A stretch of DNA of 64,000 nucleotides from contig NZ_SMOD01000015.1 in NCBI RefSeq assembly GCF_004353905.1, positions 62,001 to 126,000 on the forward strand, in the 5' to 3' direction. Positions 1 to 8,652 of this stretch are shown piece by piece. The notes under the pieces were generated by a model, which saw nothing but the letters and a program-made list of their open reading frames with translations, was not told the origin of the DNA and did not search any database. The stretch is from Paraburkholderia guartelaensis (GTDB taxonomy: Bacteria; Pseudomonadota; Gammaproteobacteria; Burkholderiales; Burkholderiaceae). Within the stretch, counting starts at the first letter, position 1. The number at the start of each line of letters is the position of its first letter. Position numbers and translations under genes: made by a program.

Positions 1-1560
1 CTCAAGCGGCCCGCTGTGCCCAGGGCCGCCGAGGTCGAAGAAACGCCGCTGCAGGCGCTGTGGCTCGTGGGCAGCCGCAAGGATGCGGCGCGCGGGCCGA
101 AGCAATTCGTCGACTTCCAGAACGATGTGTCGGCAGCGGACATTCTGCTCGCCGCACGCGAAGGCTTCGAGTCGGTCGAGCACGTGAAGCGTTACACGGC
201 CATGGGCTTCGGCACCGACCAGGGCAAGCTGGGCAATATCAACGGCATGGCGATTCTCGCCAGCGCGCTCGGCAAGACGATTCCCGAAACGGGCACGACG
301 ACGTTCCGCCCGAACTACACGCCTGTCACGTTCGGCACGTTCGCGGGGCGCGAACTGGGCGACATGCTCGACCCGATCCGCAAGACCTGCATTCACGAGT
401 GGCACGTGCAGCATGGCGCGGAATTCGAGGACGTGGGCAACTGGAAGCGCCCGTGGTACTACCCGAAGAGCGGGGAGAATCTGCACGCGGCCGTGAAGCG
501 CGAGTGTCTCGCGGTGCGCAATAGCGTCGGCATTCTCGATGCTTCCACGCTGGGCAAGATCGACATTCAAGGGCCCGACGCCGCGAAGCTGCTCAACTGG
601 GTCTATACGAACCCATGGCTCAAGCTCGAAGTGGGCAAGTGCCGTTATGGCCTGATGCTCGACGAAAACGGCATGGTGTTCGACGACGGCGTGACGGTGC
701 GCCTCGGCGAGCAGCACTACATGATGACGACCACCACGGGCGGCGCGGCGCGCGTGCTCACGTGGCTCGAACGCTGGCTGCAGACCGAGTGGCCCGACAT
801 GAAGGTGCGCCTTGCTTCCGTCACCGACCACTGGGCGACGTTCGCCGTGGTCGGCCCGAAGAGCCGCAAGGTACTGCAGAAGGTGTGCAAGGACATCGAC
901 TTCGACAACGCCGCGTTCCCGTTCATGTCGTATCGCAACGGCACGGTGGCGGGCGTGAAGTCGCGCGTCATGCGTATCAGCTTCTCGGGCGAGCTGGCCT
1001 ATGAAGTGAACGTGCCCGCGAATGCAGGCCGCGCCGTATGGGAAGCGCTGATGGAAGCCGGCGCCGAGTTCGACATCACGCCGTACGGCACGGAAACGAT
1101 GCACGTGCTGCGCGCGGAGAAGGGCTACATCATCGTGGGTCAGGACACGGACGGGTCGGTCACGCCTTTCGACCTCGGCATGGGCGGTCTCGTCTCGCAG
1201 ACGAAGGACTTCCTCGGCCGCCGCTCGCTCAAGCGCTCGGACACGGCGAAGGAAAACCGCAAGCAGTTCGTCGGACTGCTGACCGAAGACGCGCAATACG
1301 TGCTGCCCGAAGGCGGCCAGATCATCGCACCGGATGCGCAGGCGCGCGCCGACGGCACGACGCCGATGATCGGTCACGTGACGTCGAGCTATTACAGTCC
1401 GATCCTGCAGCGTTCCATCGCGCTCGCGGTCGTGAAGGGCGGCTTGAACAAGATGGGCGAGCGCGTGGTGATTCCCATGGCCGATGGCCGGCGCGTGAGC
1501 GCACAGATCGCGAGCCCGATTTTCTACGACACGGAAGGAGTGCGTCAGCATGTTGAATGA
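1..1560 (+). CDS. soxA: Sarcosine oxidase alpha subunit, C-terminal part (5' truncated by window edge)
   Basis: This is the C-terminal half of the large subunit of heterotetrameric sarcosine oxidase, which oxidatively demethylates sarcosine to glycine and passes the one-carbon unit to tetrahydrofolate. The reading frame is open from base 1, so the N-terminal FAD/NAD-binding part lies outside the window. About 519 residues are visible. Residues from about 130 onward form a GcvT/aminomethyltransferase-like folate-binding domain (the CIHEWHVQHG segment and the later GILDASTLGK motif are typical of SoxA). It overlaps soxG by 11 bp, and the missing soxB and soxD are expected upstream. In Pseudomonas this gene belongs to the betaine-induced soxBDAG operon. 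The identification is secure; only the start is missing. Confidence 0.95.
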   Translation, partial: LKRPAVPRAAEVEETPLQALWLVGSRKDAARGPKQFVDFQNDVSAADILLAAREGFESVEHVKRYTAMGFGTDQGKLGNINGMAILASALGKTIPETGTTTFRPNYTPVTFGTFAGRELGDMLDPIRKTCIHEWHVQHGAEFEDVGNWKRPWYYPKSGENLHAAVKRECLAVRNSVGILDASTLGKIDIQGPDAAKLLNWVYTNPWLKLEVGKCRYGLMLDENGMVFDDGVTVRLGEQHYMMTTTTGGAARVLTWLERWLQTEWPDMKVRLASVTDHWATFAVVGPKSRKVLQKVCKDIDFDNAAFPFMSYRNGTVAGVKSRVMRISFSGELAYEVNVPANAGRAVWEALMEAGAEFDITPYGTETMHVLRAEKGYIIVGQDTDGSVTPFDLGMGGLVSQTKDFLGRRSLKRSDTAKENRKQFVGLLTEDAQYVLPEGGQIIAPDAQARADGTTPMIGHVTSSYYSPILQRSIALAVVKGGLNKMGERVVIPMADGRRVSAQIASPIFYDTEGVRQHVE

Positions 1561-2185
1561 AACGAAAGACCCCTTGCCGGTCGCGGAGCGCGTCGTCGGT
1601 GTGCGCCTGGAGTCGCCGCTCGCCGGCGCAGCGGATCTGATCAAGGCGCAGGAGGGACGCGCCTCCAAAGCGTTCGCCATGCGCGAACAGCCGTTCCGTG
1701 ACCTCGTGAACGTGCGCGGCGAATTGAGCGACCCGGCGTTCGTCGCGGCGTTCGCCAGCGTGGTGGGCTGCGAGCCACCCGCCGCGCCGAACACGGTCGC
1801 GCGCAGCGACCATTACGACGTGCTCTGGCTCGGGCCCGACGAATGGCTCGTGCGTTCGCTCGCATCCGTGCAAACGGGCATGCTCGAAGCGAAGCTGACC
1901 GCCGTGCTCGGTGACGCCTATGCGGCGGCCGTGGACATCGGCAGCGGCAACACGGTGATCGAGATCGAAGGCACGCGAGCGCGCGACGTGCTCTCGCGCG
2001 GCTGCCCGCTCGACCTGCATCCGCGCCTCTTCAAGCCGGGTCAATGCGCGCAGAGCGTGTATTTCAAGGCTTCGATCGTGCTGATTCCCACGGGCGACGA
2101 CCGCTTCGAAATCGTCGTGCGCCGTAGCTTCGCCGATTATTTCTGCCGCATCATGGTCGACGCCGCGGCGTCGGTCGCGCCATGA
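1550..2185 (+). CDS. soxG: Sarcosine oxidase gamma subunit
   Basis: This is the small gamma subunit of heterotetrameric sarcosine oxidase, 211 residues, the usual size for the family. It has the GcvT-like fold of SoxG, with the recognisable segments LWLGPDEWLV and DIGSGNTVIEI, and its role is structural rather than redox. The ATG lies inside the end of soxA behind a GGAG-type ribosome-binding site, and its own stop overlaps the next ATG (ATGA), so soxA, soxG and the folB-like gene are translationally coupled. Nothing looks truncated. Confidence 0.93.
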   Translation: MLNETKDPLPVAERVVGVRLESPLAGAADLIKAQEGRASKAFAMREQPFRDLVNVRGELSDPAFVAAFASVVGCEPPAAPNTVARSDHYDVLWLGPDEWLVRSLASVQTGMLEAKLTAVLGDAYAAAVDIGSGNTVIEIEGTRARDVLSRGCPLDLHPRLFKPGQCAQSVYFKASIVLIPTGDDRFEIVVRRSFADYFCRIMVDAAASVAP

Positions 2186-2679
2186 AGATCGTCGATGCAG
2201 CGTTCGAGCCCGCGCTCGGCGCGCTGGGCGCAATCGGTGCGCTCGGCGCTCACGACGAGCCGCGCGGGCGCGGCTGGAGCGTATTCGTCGAAGCGTTGAG
2301 CGTGCCGGCGCGCATCGGTATCTATCCGCACGAGCACGGTTCCCCGCAGCCCCTCGTGATCGACGCGCAGCTCGGCTACCGCTGCATGCCGCACGAAAAG
2401 AACGCGACGGGTGAAGCGGGCGACTGGATCGACTACGACGGCTATTGCACGCGCCTTGCCGACTTTCTCGGGCGCAAGCCGCACACGCGGCTGCTCGAAA
2501 CGCTGGTGGCGGACATGGCGGCGTTTTCGTTTCGCGAATGGCCCGCGCTGGAAACGCTCAGGCTTGCGGTGCACAAGCCGAAGATCCGGCCGGGTACGCG
2601 TCGCGTGGGCGTGGGGCTCGACTGGACGCGCGCCGACTATCGGCAATGGATACGGGTTGACGGGGGCGGGCGGCCGTAG
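2182..2679 (+). CDS. folB: Dihydroneopterin aldolase family protein (FolB-like)
   Basis: A 165-residue FolB-family protein, predicted to act on dihydroneopterin in folate synthesis. The core from about residue 33 (WSVFVEALSVPARIGIYPHE) matches the FolB tunnel-fold start, and the LLETLVADMA segment corresponds to the helix following the catalytic region. It has an extra N-terminal stretch of about 30 residues rich in Gly/Ala/Leu. The 4-bp overlap with soxG means it is made with sarcosine oxidase, a tetrahydrofolate-using enzyme, so it probably supplies or remodels folate for the demethylation pathway. This is likely a second, pathway-specific copy; whether it replaces the housekeeping folB cannot be judged here. 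Confidence 0.85.
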   Translation: MKIVDAAFEPALGALGAIGALGAHDEPRGRGWSVFVEALSVPARIGIYPHEHGSPQPLVIDAQLGYRCMPHEKNATGEAGDWIDYDGYCTRLADFLGRKPHTRLLETLVADMAAFSFREWPALETLRLAVHKPKIRPGTRRVGVGLDWTRADYRQWIRVDGGGRP

Positions 2680-2854
2680 CAGGCGAGACGCGTAGCCCGA
2701 TGTCGGCGCAAAGCAAGGGCGCGTCGCTTTTTGCACATCGTCGTATGCGGCGGGCAGGCTACGCTCGAAGCATCGTTGACTTGCGCGGAGTCCGTGCGAG
2801 GCAACGCCATCTAGTGAGCAGCGTTGCGAGCTGCATCGAACAGGAGACAGCGAG

Positions 2855-4051
2855 ATGAGCGGTAATCGAGGCGTCGTGTATCAAGGGCCGGGCAAGGTCG
2901 AGGTGCAGAACATCGCGTATCCGAAGATGGTCGATCCGAGCGGGCGCTCGATCGGCCATGGTGTCATTCTGAAGGTGGTCAGCACGAATATCTGCGGCTC
3001 GGACCAGCATATGGTGCGCGGGCGCACGACGGCACCCGTCGGTCTCGTGCTGGGCCATGAAATCACTGGCGAAGTGGTGGAGGTGGGCAACGACGTCGAA
3101 ACGCTGAAGCTCGGCGACCTCGTTTCCGTGCCGTTCAATGTCGCTTGCGGGCGCTGTGCGATGTGCCGCGAGCAGCACACCGGCGTTTGCCTGAACGTGA
3201 ATCCGTCGCGCGCGGGCGGCGCTTACGGCTATGTCGACATGGGCGGCTGGATTGGCGGTCAGGCCGAATACGTGCTCGTGCCGTATGCCGATTTCAACCT
3301 GCTGAAGTTTCCGGACCGCGACCAGGCCATGTCGAAGATCCGCGATCTCACGTGCCTCTCGGATATTCTGCCCACGGGCTACCACGGCGCGGTTACGGCG
3401 GGCGTGAAGCCGGGCTCGACCGTCTATATCGCGGGCGCGGGACCGGTGGGGATGGCGGCAGCGGCTTCGGCGCGCCTGCTCGGCGCGGCCTGCACGATCG
3501 TCGGTGACATCAATGCAGAGCGGCTCGCCCATGCGAAGGCGATGGGTTTCGAAGTGGTCGATCTGTCGAAAGACGCGACGCTTGGCGAGCAGATCGAACA
3601 GATTCTCGGCAAGCCGGAAATCGATTGCGCTGTGGATTGTGTTGGCTTCGAAGCGCACGGGCATGGCGCTTCCGGTCACTCGGAAGAGGCGCCTGCCACG
3701 GTGCTCAATTCGCTGATGGAAATCACGCGGCCTGCGGGCATGATCGGCATTCCCGGGCTGTACGTGACGGACGATCCGGGTGCACGCGATGTGGCCGCGC
3801 AGCATGGCAGCCTGAGCATCCGCTTTGGGCTTGGCTGGGCCAAGTCGCATACGTTTCATACGGGGCAGACGCCCGTGCTGAAGTACAACCGCAATCTCAT
3901 GCAGGCGATTTTGTTTGATCGGTTGCCGATTGCCAAGATCGTTAATGTGTCGGTTATTTCGCTTGATGAGGCGCCTGAGGGCTATAAAAAATTTGATGGC
4001 GGTGCGCCGCGGAAGTTTGTGATTGATCCGCATGGGTTGTTGGCGGCGTAG
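2855..4051 (+). CDS. fdhA: Glutathione-independent formaldehyde dehydrogenase
   Basis: A zinc- and NAD-dependent dehydrogenase of 398 residues that oxidises formaldehyde to formate without glutathione, the class known from Pseudomonas putida. Visible features are the catalytic zinc site (NICGSDQHMVRG with Cys and, soon after, GHEITGEV), the four-cysteine structural zinc loop (ACGRCAMCREQHTGVC) and the nucleotide-binding turn GAGPVGMAAAASA near residue 195. A good ribosome-binding site (CAGGAGA) precedes the ATG. It lies 175 bp after the folB-like gene and probably detoxifies formaldehyde released by sarcosine and dimethylglycine demethylation. It is convergent with the following regulator gene. 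Confidence 0.95.
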   Translation: MSGNRGVVYQGPGKVEVQNIAYPKMVDPSGRSIGHGVILKVVSTNICGSDQHMVRGRTTAPVGLVLGHEITGEVVEVGNDVETLKLGDLVSVPFNVACGRCAMCREQHTGVCLNVNPSRAGGAYGYVDMGGWIGGQAEYVLVPYADFNLLKFPDRDQAMSKIRDLTCLSDILPTGYHGAVTAGVKPGSTVYIAGAGPVGMAAAASARLLGAACTIVGDINAERLAHAKAMGFEVVDLSKDATLGEQIEQILGKPEIDCAVDCVGFEAHGHGASGHSEEAPATVLNSLMEITRPAGMIGIPGLYVTDDPGARDVAAQHGSLSIRFGLGWAKSHTFHTGQTPVLKYNRNLMQAILFDRLPIAKIVNVSVISLDEAPEGYKKFDGGAPRKFVIDPHGLLAA

Positions 4052-4096
4052 GTTCGGTTTTGTTTTTGGTTTTGGCTTTCGCCGTTTTTTGGTTTT

Positions 4097-4167
4097 CTTG
4101 TTTTCGCGTCGGTATGCAGGTGTTGCCCCGCACAGGGGCAACGCTAGCAGACCAGCGCGAAAGCAAG
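4097..4167. repeat. Nested palindromic repeat and probable bidirectional terminator (short copy)
   Basis: A 71-bp element with perfect two-fold symmetry about position 4132. The outer arms are 4097-4108 and 4156-4167 (one mismatch). The inner hairpin is 4122-4129 and 4135-4142, with an 8-bp perfect GC-rich stem and a 5-base loop. It lies between the convergent fdhA and GlxA-type regulator genes and is preceded by T-rich tracts (4056-4104). Its left half is nearly identical to the outer arm of the large element at 21455-22030. It probably acts as a terminator for both genes and belongs to a dispersed intergenic repeat family. Confidence 0.75.
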
Positions 4168-4169
4168 TT

Positions 4170-5201
4170 TCAAATATGAACAACAGGCAAAGGCACAACA
4201 ACAGCCGCCGCCGCAGGCGAATCCAAACCAGAAAGCGGTGCAATCCTCTTCCTCCGCTCCCCAGTAGGCGCACTCCCAAAAGCATCCCGATAGCTCTTGC
4301 TAAAGTGACAAGCCGACTGAAACCCGCAGGCCATCGTAATCTGCATAATCGACATATCGGTCTGCAGCAGGAGCTCACGCGCCCGCCGCAACCGCAGCGT
4401 CAAATAGTAATGCGTCGGCGTCATGCCAAGATGCTCATGAAAGAGCCGCTGCAACTGCCGCTGTGACATATTCGCGAGTCGCGCGAGTTCTTCACGTGAA
4501 AGCGGCTCTTCGATATTGTTCTCCATAAGAGAGATGACTTCGAAGAGCGACTTGTTAGCGGACCCGAGCCGCGCGACGAGCGGCATGCGCTGCTGGGCGG
4601 ACGTATCGCGCACATGTTCGACAACGAATTGCTCGGCGATCTGCGTCACGCGAGCAGTGCCCACACGTGCCGTGATGAGATGCAGCATCATGTCGAGCGG
4701 CGCAACGCCGCCGGTGCAAGTCACGCGGTCGCGGTCAATGACGAAAAGCTCCTTGAGAAAACGCGTCGAAGGAAACTCTTCCTTCAGCGCCGACATGTTT
4801 TCCCAGTGAATCGCGCAAGCATACCCAGCCAGCAACCCGGACTTCGCCAGCGCATAGGTCCCGGTGCACAGGCTGCCGAGCGCAACACCCATGCGCGCGA
4901 AGCGCCGCAGCGCCGCGAGATGGGCGGGCGTGGTGGCCCGCTGCACATCGATGCCGCCGCAGACGAACACGATATCGGGCTGCCCCACGCATTCGGCCGG
5001 GCCTGTGTCGATGGACAGCCCGTTGCTCGACGCGACCGGGCCGCCCTCCGGGCTGATGATCGACCACCTGTAAAGCGGCTGCCCGCTCAGGTAGTTAGCC
5101 ATACGAAGAACCTCGATGGCGTTCGTGAACGCGATCATCGTGAAGTCGGGCAGCGGCATGAACGCGAAGTGCGCTAACGACGCTGTGCGATCCGGCAGCA
5201 T
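4170..5201 (-). CDS. GlxA-family AraC-type transcriptional regulator (GbdR-like)
   Basis: A 343-residue regulator with an N-terminal DJ-1/PfpI-like sensing domain (roughly residues 5-170; LGSLCTGTYALAKSGLL with the conserved cysteine, and CAIHWEN) and a C-terminal AraC double helix-turn-helix (roughly 225-325; LARLANMSQRQLQRLFHEHL and ACGFQSACHFSKSYRDAFG). GbdR, the activator of betaine and dimethylglycine genes in Pseudomonas, has this architecture. The position beside fdhA and glyA suggests the same job. The start at 5201 has an AAGGA ribosome-binding site; a longer reading frame to 5420 lacks one and encodes unconvincing sequence. It is divergent from glyA. Assignment as GbdR rather than a paralogue is inference. 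Confidence 0.88.
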   Translation of the reverse strand: MLPDRTASLAHFAFMPLPDFTMIAFTNAIEVLRMANYLSGQPLYRWSIISPEGGPVASSNGLSIDTGPAECVGQPDIVFVCGGIDVQRATTPAHLAALRRFARMGVALGSLCTGTYALAKSGLLAGYACAIHWENMSALKEEFPSTRFLKELFVIDRDRVTCTGGVAPLDMMLHLITARVGTARVTQIAEQFVVEHVRDTSAQQRMPLVARLGSANKSLFEVISLMENNIEEPLSREELARLANMSQRQLQRLFHEHLGMTPTHYYLTLRLRRARELLLQTDMSIMQITMACGFQSACHFSKSYRDAFGSAPTGERRKRIAPLSGLDSPAAAAVVVPLPVVHI

Positions 5202-5655
5202 GGGGGACGATTCCTTGTGATCGGTAGCCTGTTGCCCAGTGGAGGCCCGGTTAGGCCGGGGGGCGGCTACGCTATCCTGATTTTCGAATTTGGCGGGTCC
5301 AGTGTGCCATGCGGCAAAACCCTGAGTCATCTGGACAAAAAAGCCGGATTCGGAAAATAGGACGAGGGTGCGGGATTGGTGCACCGCGATGCACGATAAA
5401 TAATTCGGATTGGGAAACATGGGGCACGGCGCACCGTTAGCGGGCGCCCTAACGTAGCCACTTGTGAAAAATGGACGCGGATGGCGGAAAAGGAAAAGAA
5501 CGCGTCTGAATTTCGACGTTGAGCGCCAATTCGAACGACAAGAATAGAACCGTCGGTCCCCAGCCGGTCAAGCGGGTTCAAAGCCGCTCTCAAGCCAGTC
5601 GCGACGGGGCCTCCAGCATTGCAGGAAGTCCTTCATTCATCGTCACGGAAGCCCT
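5202..5655. promoter_or_regulatory. Divergent promoter region between regulator gene and glyA
   Basis: 454 bp with no convincing gene. It must hold the promoters of the leftward GlxA-type regulator and of the rightward glyA-dgc-gbc gene set. AT-richer stretches lie at 5388-5410 and 5463-5510. A word at about 5513-5530 (TCGACGTT followed by AGCG) resembles one at about 17134-17150, upstream of the betaine-transporter binding protein. I see no canonical -35/-10 pair and no glycine riboswitch. Confidence 0.5.
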
Positions 5656-6939
5656 ATGTCGAACACTCAACCTTTCTTTTCGCAAACGCTGGCGCAGCGC
5701 GATTCGGCAATCCGCAGCAGCATCCTGAAAGAACTCGAGCGGCAGCAGTCGCAGGTCGAAATGATCGCGTCGGAAAACATCGTGTCGCGCGCCGTGCTCG
5801 AGGCGCAAGGCTCGGTGCTGACCAACAAGTACGCGGAAGGTTATCCGGGCAAGCGTTATTACGGCGGCTGCGAATTCGCCGACGAGGTGGAAGCGCTTGC
5901 CATCAGCCGCATCAAGCAACTGTTCAACGCCGGCTTCGCCAACGTGCAACCGCATTCGGGCGCGCAAGCCAACGGCTCGGTCATGCTCGCGCTCGCCAAA
6001 CCGGGCGACACGGTGCTCGGCATGTCGCTCGACGCGGGCGGCCACCTCACGCACGGCGCCAAGCCGGCGCTTTCCGGCAAGTGGTTCAACGCAGTGCAGT
6101 ACGGCGTGAACCGCGAAACCATGCTGATTGACTACGACCAGGTCGAAGAACTCGCGCAGCAGCACAAGCCCAACCTCATCATCGCCGGCTTTTCCGCATA
6201 TCCGCGCGCACTCGACTTCGCGCGCTTTCGCGCCATCGCCGACTCGGTCGGCGCGAAGCTGATGGTGGATATGGCGCATATCGCGGGCATCATCGCGGCG
6301 GGGCGTCATCAGAACCCCGTCGAGCATGCACATGTCGTGACCTCCACCACGCACAAGACGCTGCGCGGCCCGCGTGGCGGCTTCGTGCTGACCAACGACG
6401 AGGAGATCGCGAAGAAGATCAACTCGGCCGTGTTTCCCGGCCTGCAGGGCGGCCCGCTCATGCACGTGATCGCGGGCAAGGCGGTGGCGTTCGGCGAAGC
6501 GCTCGACGCCAGCTTCAAGACCTATATCGACAGCGTGCTCGCCAATGCGAAGGCGCTGGGCGAAGTGCTGAAGGCGGGCGGTGTCGATCTCGTGACGGGC
6601 GGCACCGATAACCATCTGCTGCTTGTCGATCTGCGACCCAAGGGCCTGAAGGGCAATCAGGTCGAGCAGGCGCTGGAGCGCGCCGGCATCACCTGCAACA
6701 AGAACGGCATTCCGTTCGACGCCGAAAAGCCCACGGTCACCTCGGGCATTCGCCTCGGCACGCCCGCAGGCACGACGCGCGGTTTCGGCGTGGACGAATT
6801 CCGCGAGATCGGCCGCCTGATTCTCGAAGTGTTCGACGCCCTGCGCGTGCATCCCGAAGGCGACGCCGCCACGGAGCAGCGCGTGCGCCGCGAGATCTTC
6901 GCGCTGTGCGAACGCTTCCCGATCTATACGCAAGCCTGA
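5656..6939 (+). CDS. glyA: Serine hydroxymethyltransferase
   Basis: A PLP enzyme of 427 residues, 5-10 longer than typical, that interconverts glycine plus methylene-THF with serine plus THF. Visible signatures are the N-terminal RQQSQVEMIASEN segment, the YAEGYPGKRYYGG substrate/PLP region and the PLP-lysine motif VVTSTTHKTLRGPRGG at about residue 230. A GGAAG ribosome-binding site precedes the ATG. It heads the rightward betaine operon, 50 bp before the dipeptidase-like gene. Here it would convert glycine and the one-carbon units from sarcosine into serine. It is probably a pathway-specific copy beside the housekeeping one. Confidence 0.96.
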   Translation: MSNTQPFFSQTLAQRDSAIRSSILKELERQQSQVEMIASENIVSRAVLEAQGSVLTNKYAEGYPGKRYYGGCEFADEVEALAISRIKQLFNAGFANVQPHSGAQANGSVMLALAKPGDTVLGMSLDAGGHLTHGAKPALSGKWFNAVQYGVNRETMLIDYDQVEELAQQHKPNLIIAGFSAYPRALDFARFRAIADSVGAKLMVDMAHIAGIIAAGRHQNPVEHAHVVTSTTHKTLRGPRGGFVLTNDEEIAKKINSAVFPGLQGGPLMHVIAGKAVAFGEALDASFKTYIDSVLANAKALGEVLKAGGVDLVTGGTDNHLLLVDLRPKGLKGNQVEQALERAGITCNKNGIPFDAEKPTVTSGIRLGTPAGTTRGFGVDEFREIGRLILEVFDALRVHPEGDAATEQRVRREIFALCERFPIYTQA

Positions 6940-6989
6940 TTCCTCACACCACCGCCTTTCAATTTCATTCGCGAGTTTCGGAGCGGCTA

Positions 6990-7961
6990 ATGAGCACTCT
7001 GCACGACAACAGCATCATCATCGACGGCCTGAACATTTCGAAGTTCGAGCGCTCGGTGTTCGAAGACATGCGCAAGGGCGGCGTCACCGCCGTCAACTGC
7101 ACGGTTTCTGTGTGGGAGGACTTCCAGAAGACCGTGGACAACATTGCGCAGATGAAGCAGCAGATTCGCGAGTACAGCGAGATCCTCACGCTCGTGCGCA
7201 CGACCGACGACATCCTGCGCGCGAAGAAAGAGAACAAGACCGGCATCATTTTCGGCTTCCAGAACTCGTATGCGTTCGAGGACAACCTCGGCTATATCGA
7301 GGTGTTCAAGGAACTCGGTGTGAATGTCGTGCAGCTTTGCTACAACACGCAGAACCTGGTCGGCACGGGCTGCTATGAGCCGGATGGCGGGCTCTCCGGC
7401 TACGGGCGCGAAGTGATCCAGGAAATGAACCGCGTGGGGATTCTGGTCGATCTTTCGCACGTGGGCGGAAAGACGTCATCGGACGCGATTGCGTGCTCGA
7501 AAAAGCCGGTGACGTATTCGCACTGCTGTCCGTCGGGTCTAAAGGAGCACCCGCGCAACAAGACCGACGAGCAGCTGAAGGAGATTGCCGACGCGAACGG
7601 TTTCGTGGGCGTGACGATGTTCGCGCCGTTCCTCAAGAAGGGCCCGGATTCGACCGTCGAGGACTATATCGAAGCGATCGAATACGTCGTCGATCTGATC
7701 GGCGAGGACCGCGTGGGCATCGGCACGGATTTCACGCAAGGCTACAGCACCGAATTCTTCGACCGGATCACCCACGACAAGGGCCGTTATCGTCGCCTCA
7801 CGAATTTCGGCAAGGTCGTGAACCCGGAAGGCATCCGCACGATCGGCGAATTTCCGAATCTCACCGCCGCCATGCAAAAAGCCGGCTGGAGCGAGACGCG
7901 CATCAAGAAGGTCATGGGCGAGAACTGGATGCGGGTGTTCGGAGAAGTCTGGGGCGGTTGA
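6990..7961 (+). CDS. M19 membrane-dipeptidase-family protein of the betaine operon
   Basis: A 323-residue member of the renal-dipeptidase (peptidase M19) family, in the position this family occupies in Pseudomonas betaine catabolic operons. Family metal-site residues are visible in VDLSHVGG, VTYSHCCPSG and IGTDFTQG. The usual N-terminal HxD metal ligands are absent: the segment reads IIDGLNISKF where active M19 enzymes have DGHxD. It may therefore have a different metal site or substrate, or be catalytically altered. The start at 6990 was chosen because a GGAG site lies just upstream; the longer frame to 6906 overlaps glyA. Function in betaine catabolism is unknown. Confidence 0.87.
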   Translation: MSTLHDNSIIIDGLNISKFERSVFEDMRKGGVTAVNCTVSVWEDFQKTVDNIAQMKQQIREYSEILTLVRTTDDILRAKKENKTGIIFGFQNSYAFEDNLGYIEVFKELGVNVVQLCYNTQNLVGTGCYEPDGGLSGYGREVIQEMNRVGILVDLSHVGGKTSSDAIACSKKPVTYSHCCPSGLKEHPRNKTDEQLKEIADANGFVGVTMFAPFLKKGPDSTVEDYIEAIEYVVDLIGEDRVGIGTDFTQGYSTEFFDRITHDKGRYRRLTNFGKVVNPEGIRTIGEFPNLTAAMQKAGWSETRIKKVMGENWMRVFGEVWGG

Positions 7962-8054
7962 CCGCCAGGCCTGACCATGCAGCATGGAAAGGCCATCGTT
8001 ACTACTTAGAAACCCTAACTAAAAACGCTCGTTGAGTCATTGGAGCCCCACGAA

Positions 8055-8588
8055 ATGCAACCGCAACTGCCGATCGATGTCGATCCCGCCACCGGCGTCT
8101 GGACCACGGACGCGCTGCCGATGCTGTATGTGCCGCGTCATTTCTTCACCAACAATCACACCGCCGTGGAAGAGGCGCTGGGTCGTGATGCGTACGCCGA
8201 GATTCTCTACAAGGCCGGCTACAAGTCGGCGTACCACTGGTGTGCGAAGGAAGCCGAAAAGCACGGCATTGCCGGCATGGACGTGTTCGAGCACTACCTG
8301 AAGCGTCTTTCGCAGCGCGGCTGGGGCCTCTTCACGATACGCGAAGCCGACCCGGCAACCGCGCGCGCGAAGATCGAATTGCGCCATTCGTCGTTCGTGC
8401 TCGCGCAACCGGGCAAGGAAGGCAAGCTTTGCTACATGTTCGCGGGCTGGTTCGCTGGCGCGATGGACTGGGTGAACGACACCACGGAAGGCGGAAAGAA
8501 CGCACCGCGTTCGCAATCGAAAGAAGTGCAGTGCGCAGCCGAAGGCCACGCGTATTGCGTATTCGAAGTCTCGCCGATCGCCGCCTGA
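8055..8588 (+). CDS. DUF5943-type conserved protein of the betaine operon
   Basis: A 177-residue cytosolic protein with no membrane segment or signal peptide. I recognise it as the small conserved protein found between the M19 dipeptidase-like gene and dgcA in Pseudomonas-type betaine operons (DUF5943, related to the V4R small-ligand-binding fold). The C-terminal part contains LCYMFAGWFAGAMDW and a late pair of cysteines (EVQCAAEGHAYCVFEV), which fits a ligand- or metal-binding domain. The ATG at 8055 follows a TTGGAGC site; a TTG at 8040 is possible but less likely. Its role is unknown; a sensor or accessory for demethylation is a guess. Confidence 0.8.
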   Translation: MQPQLPIDVDPATGVWTTDALPMLYVPRHFFTNNHTAVEEALGRDAYAEILYKAGYKSAYHWCAKEAEKHGIAGMDVFEHYLKRLSQRGWGLFTIREADPATARAKIELRHSSFVLAQPGKEGKLCYMFAGWFAGAMDWVNDTTEGGKNAPRSQSKEVQCAAEGHAYCVFEVSPIAA

Positions 8589-8652
8589 ACGACCGCGCGC
8601 CCCACGTAATACAGGTCACACCGAAAGACACGAACGCCAGAGGTCGTCTGCG

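Noticed and set aside
5202..5655. Glycine riboswitch upstream of glyA
   Set aside because: No tandem-aptamer conserved cores are recognisable; GlxA-type activator control is more likely.
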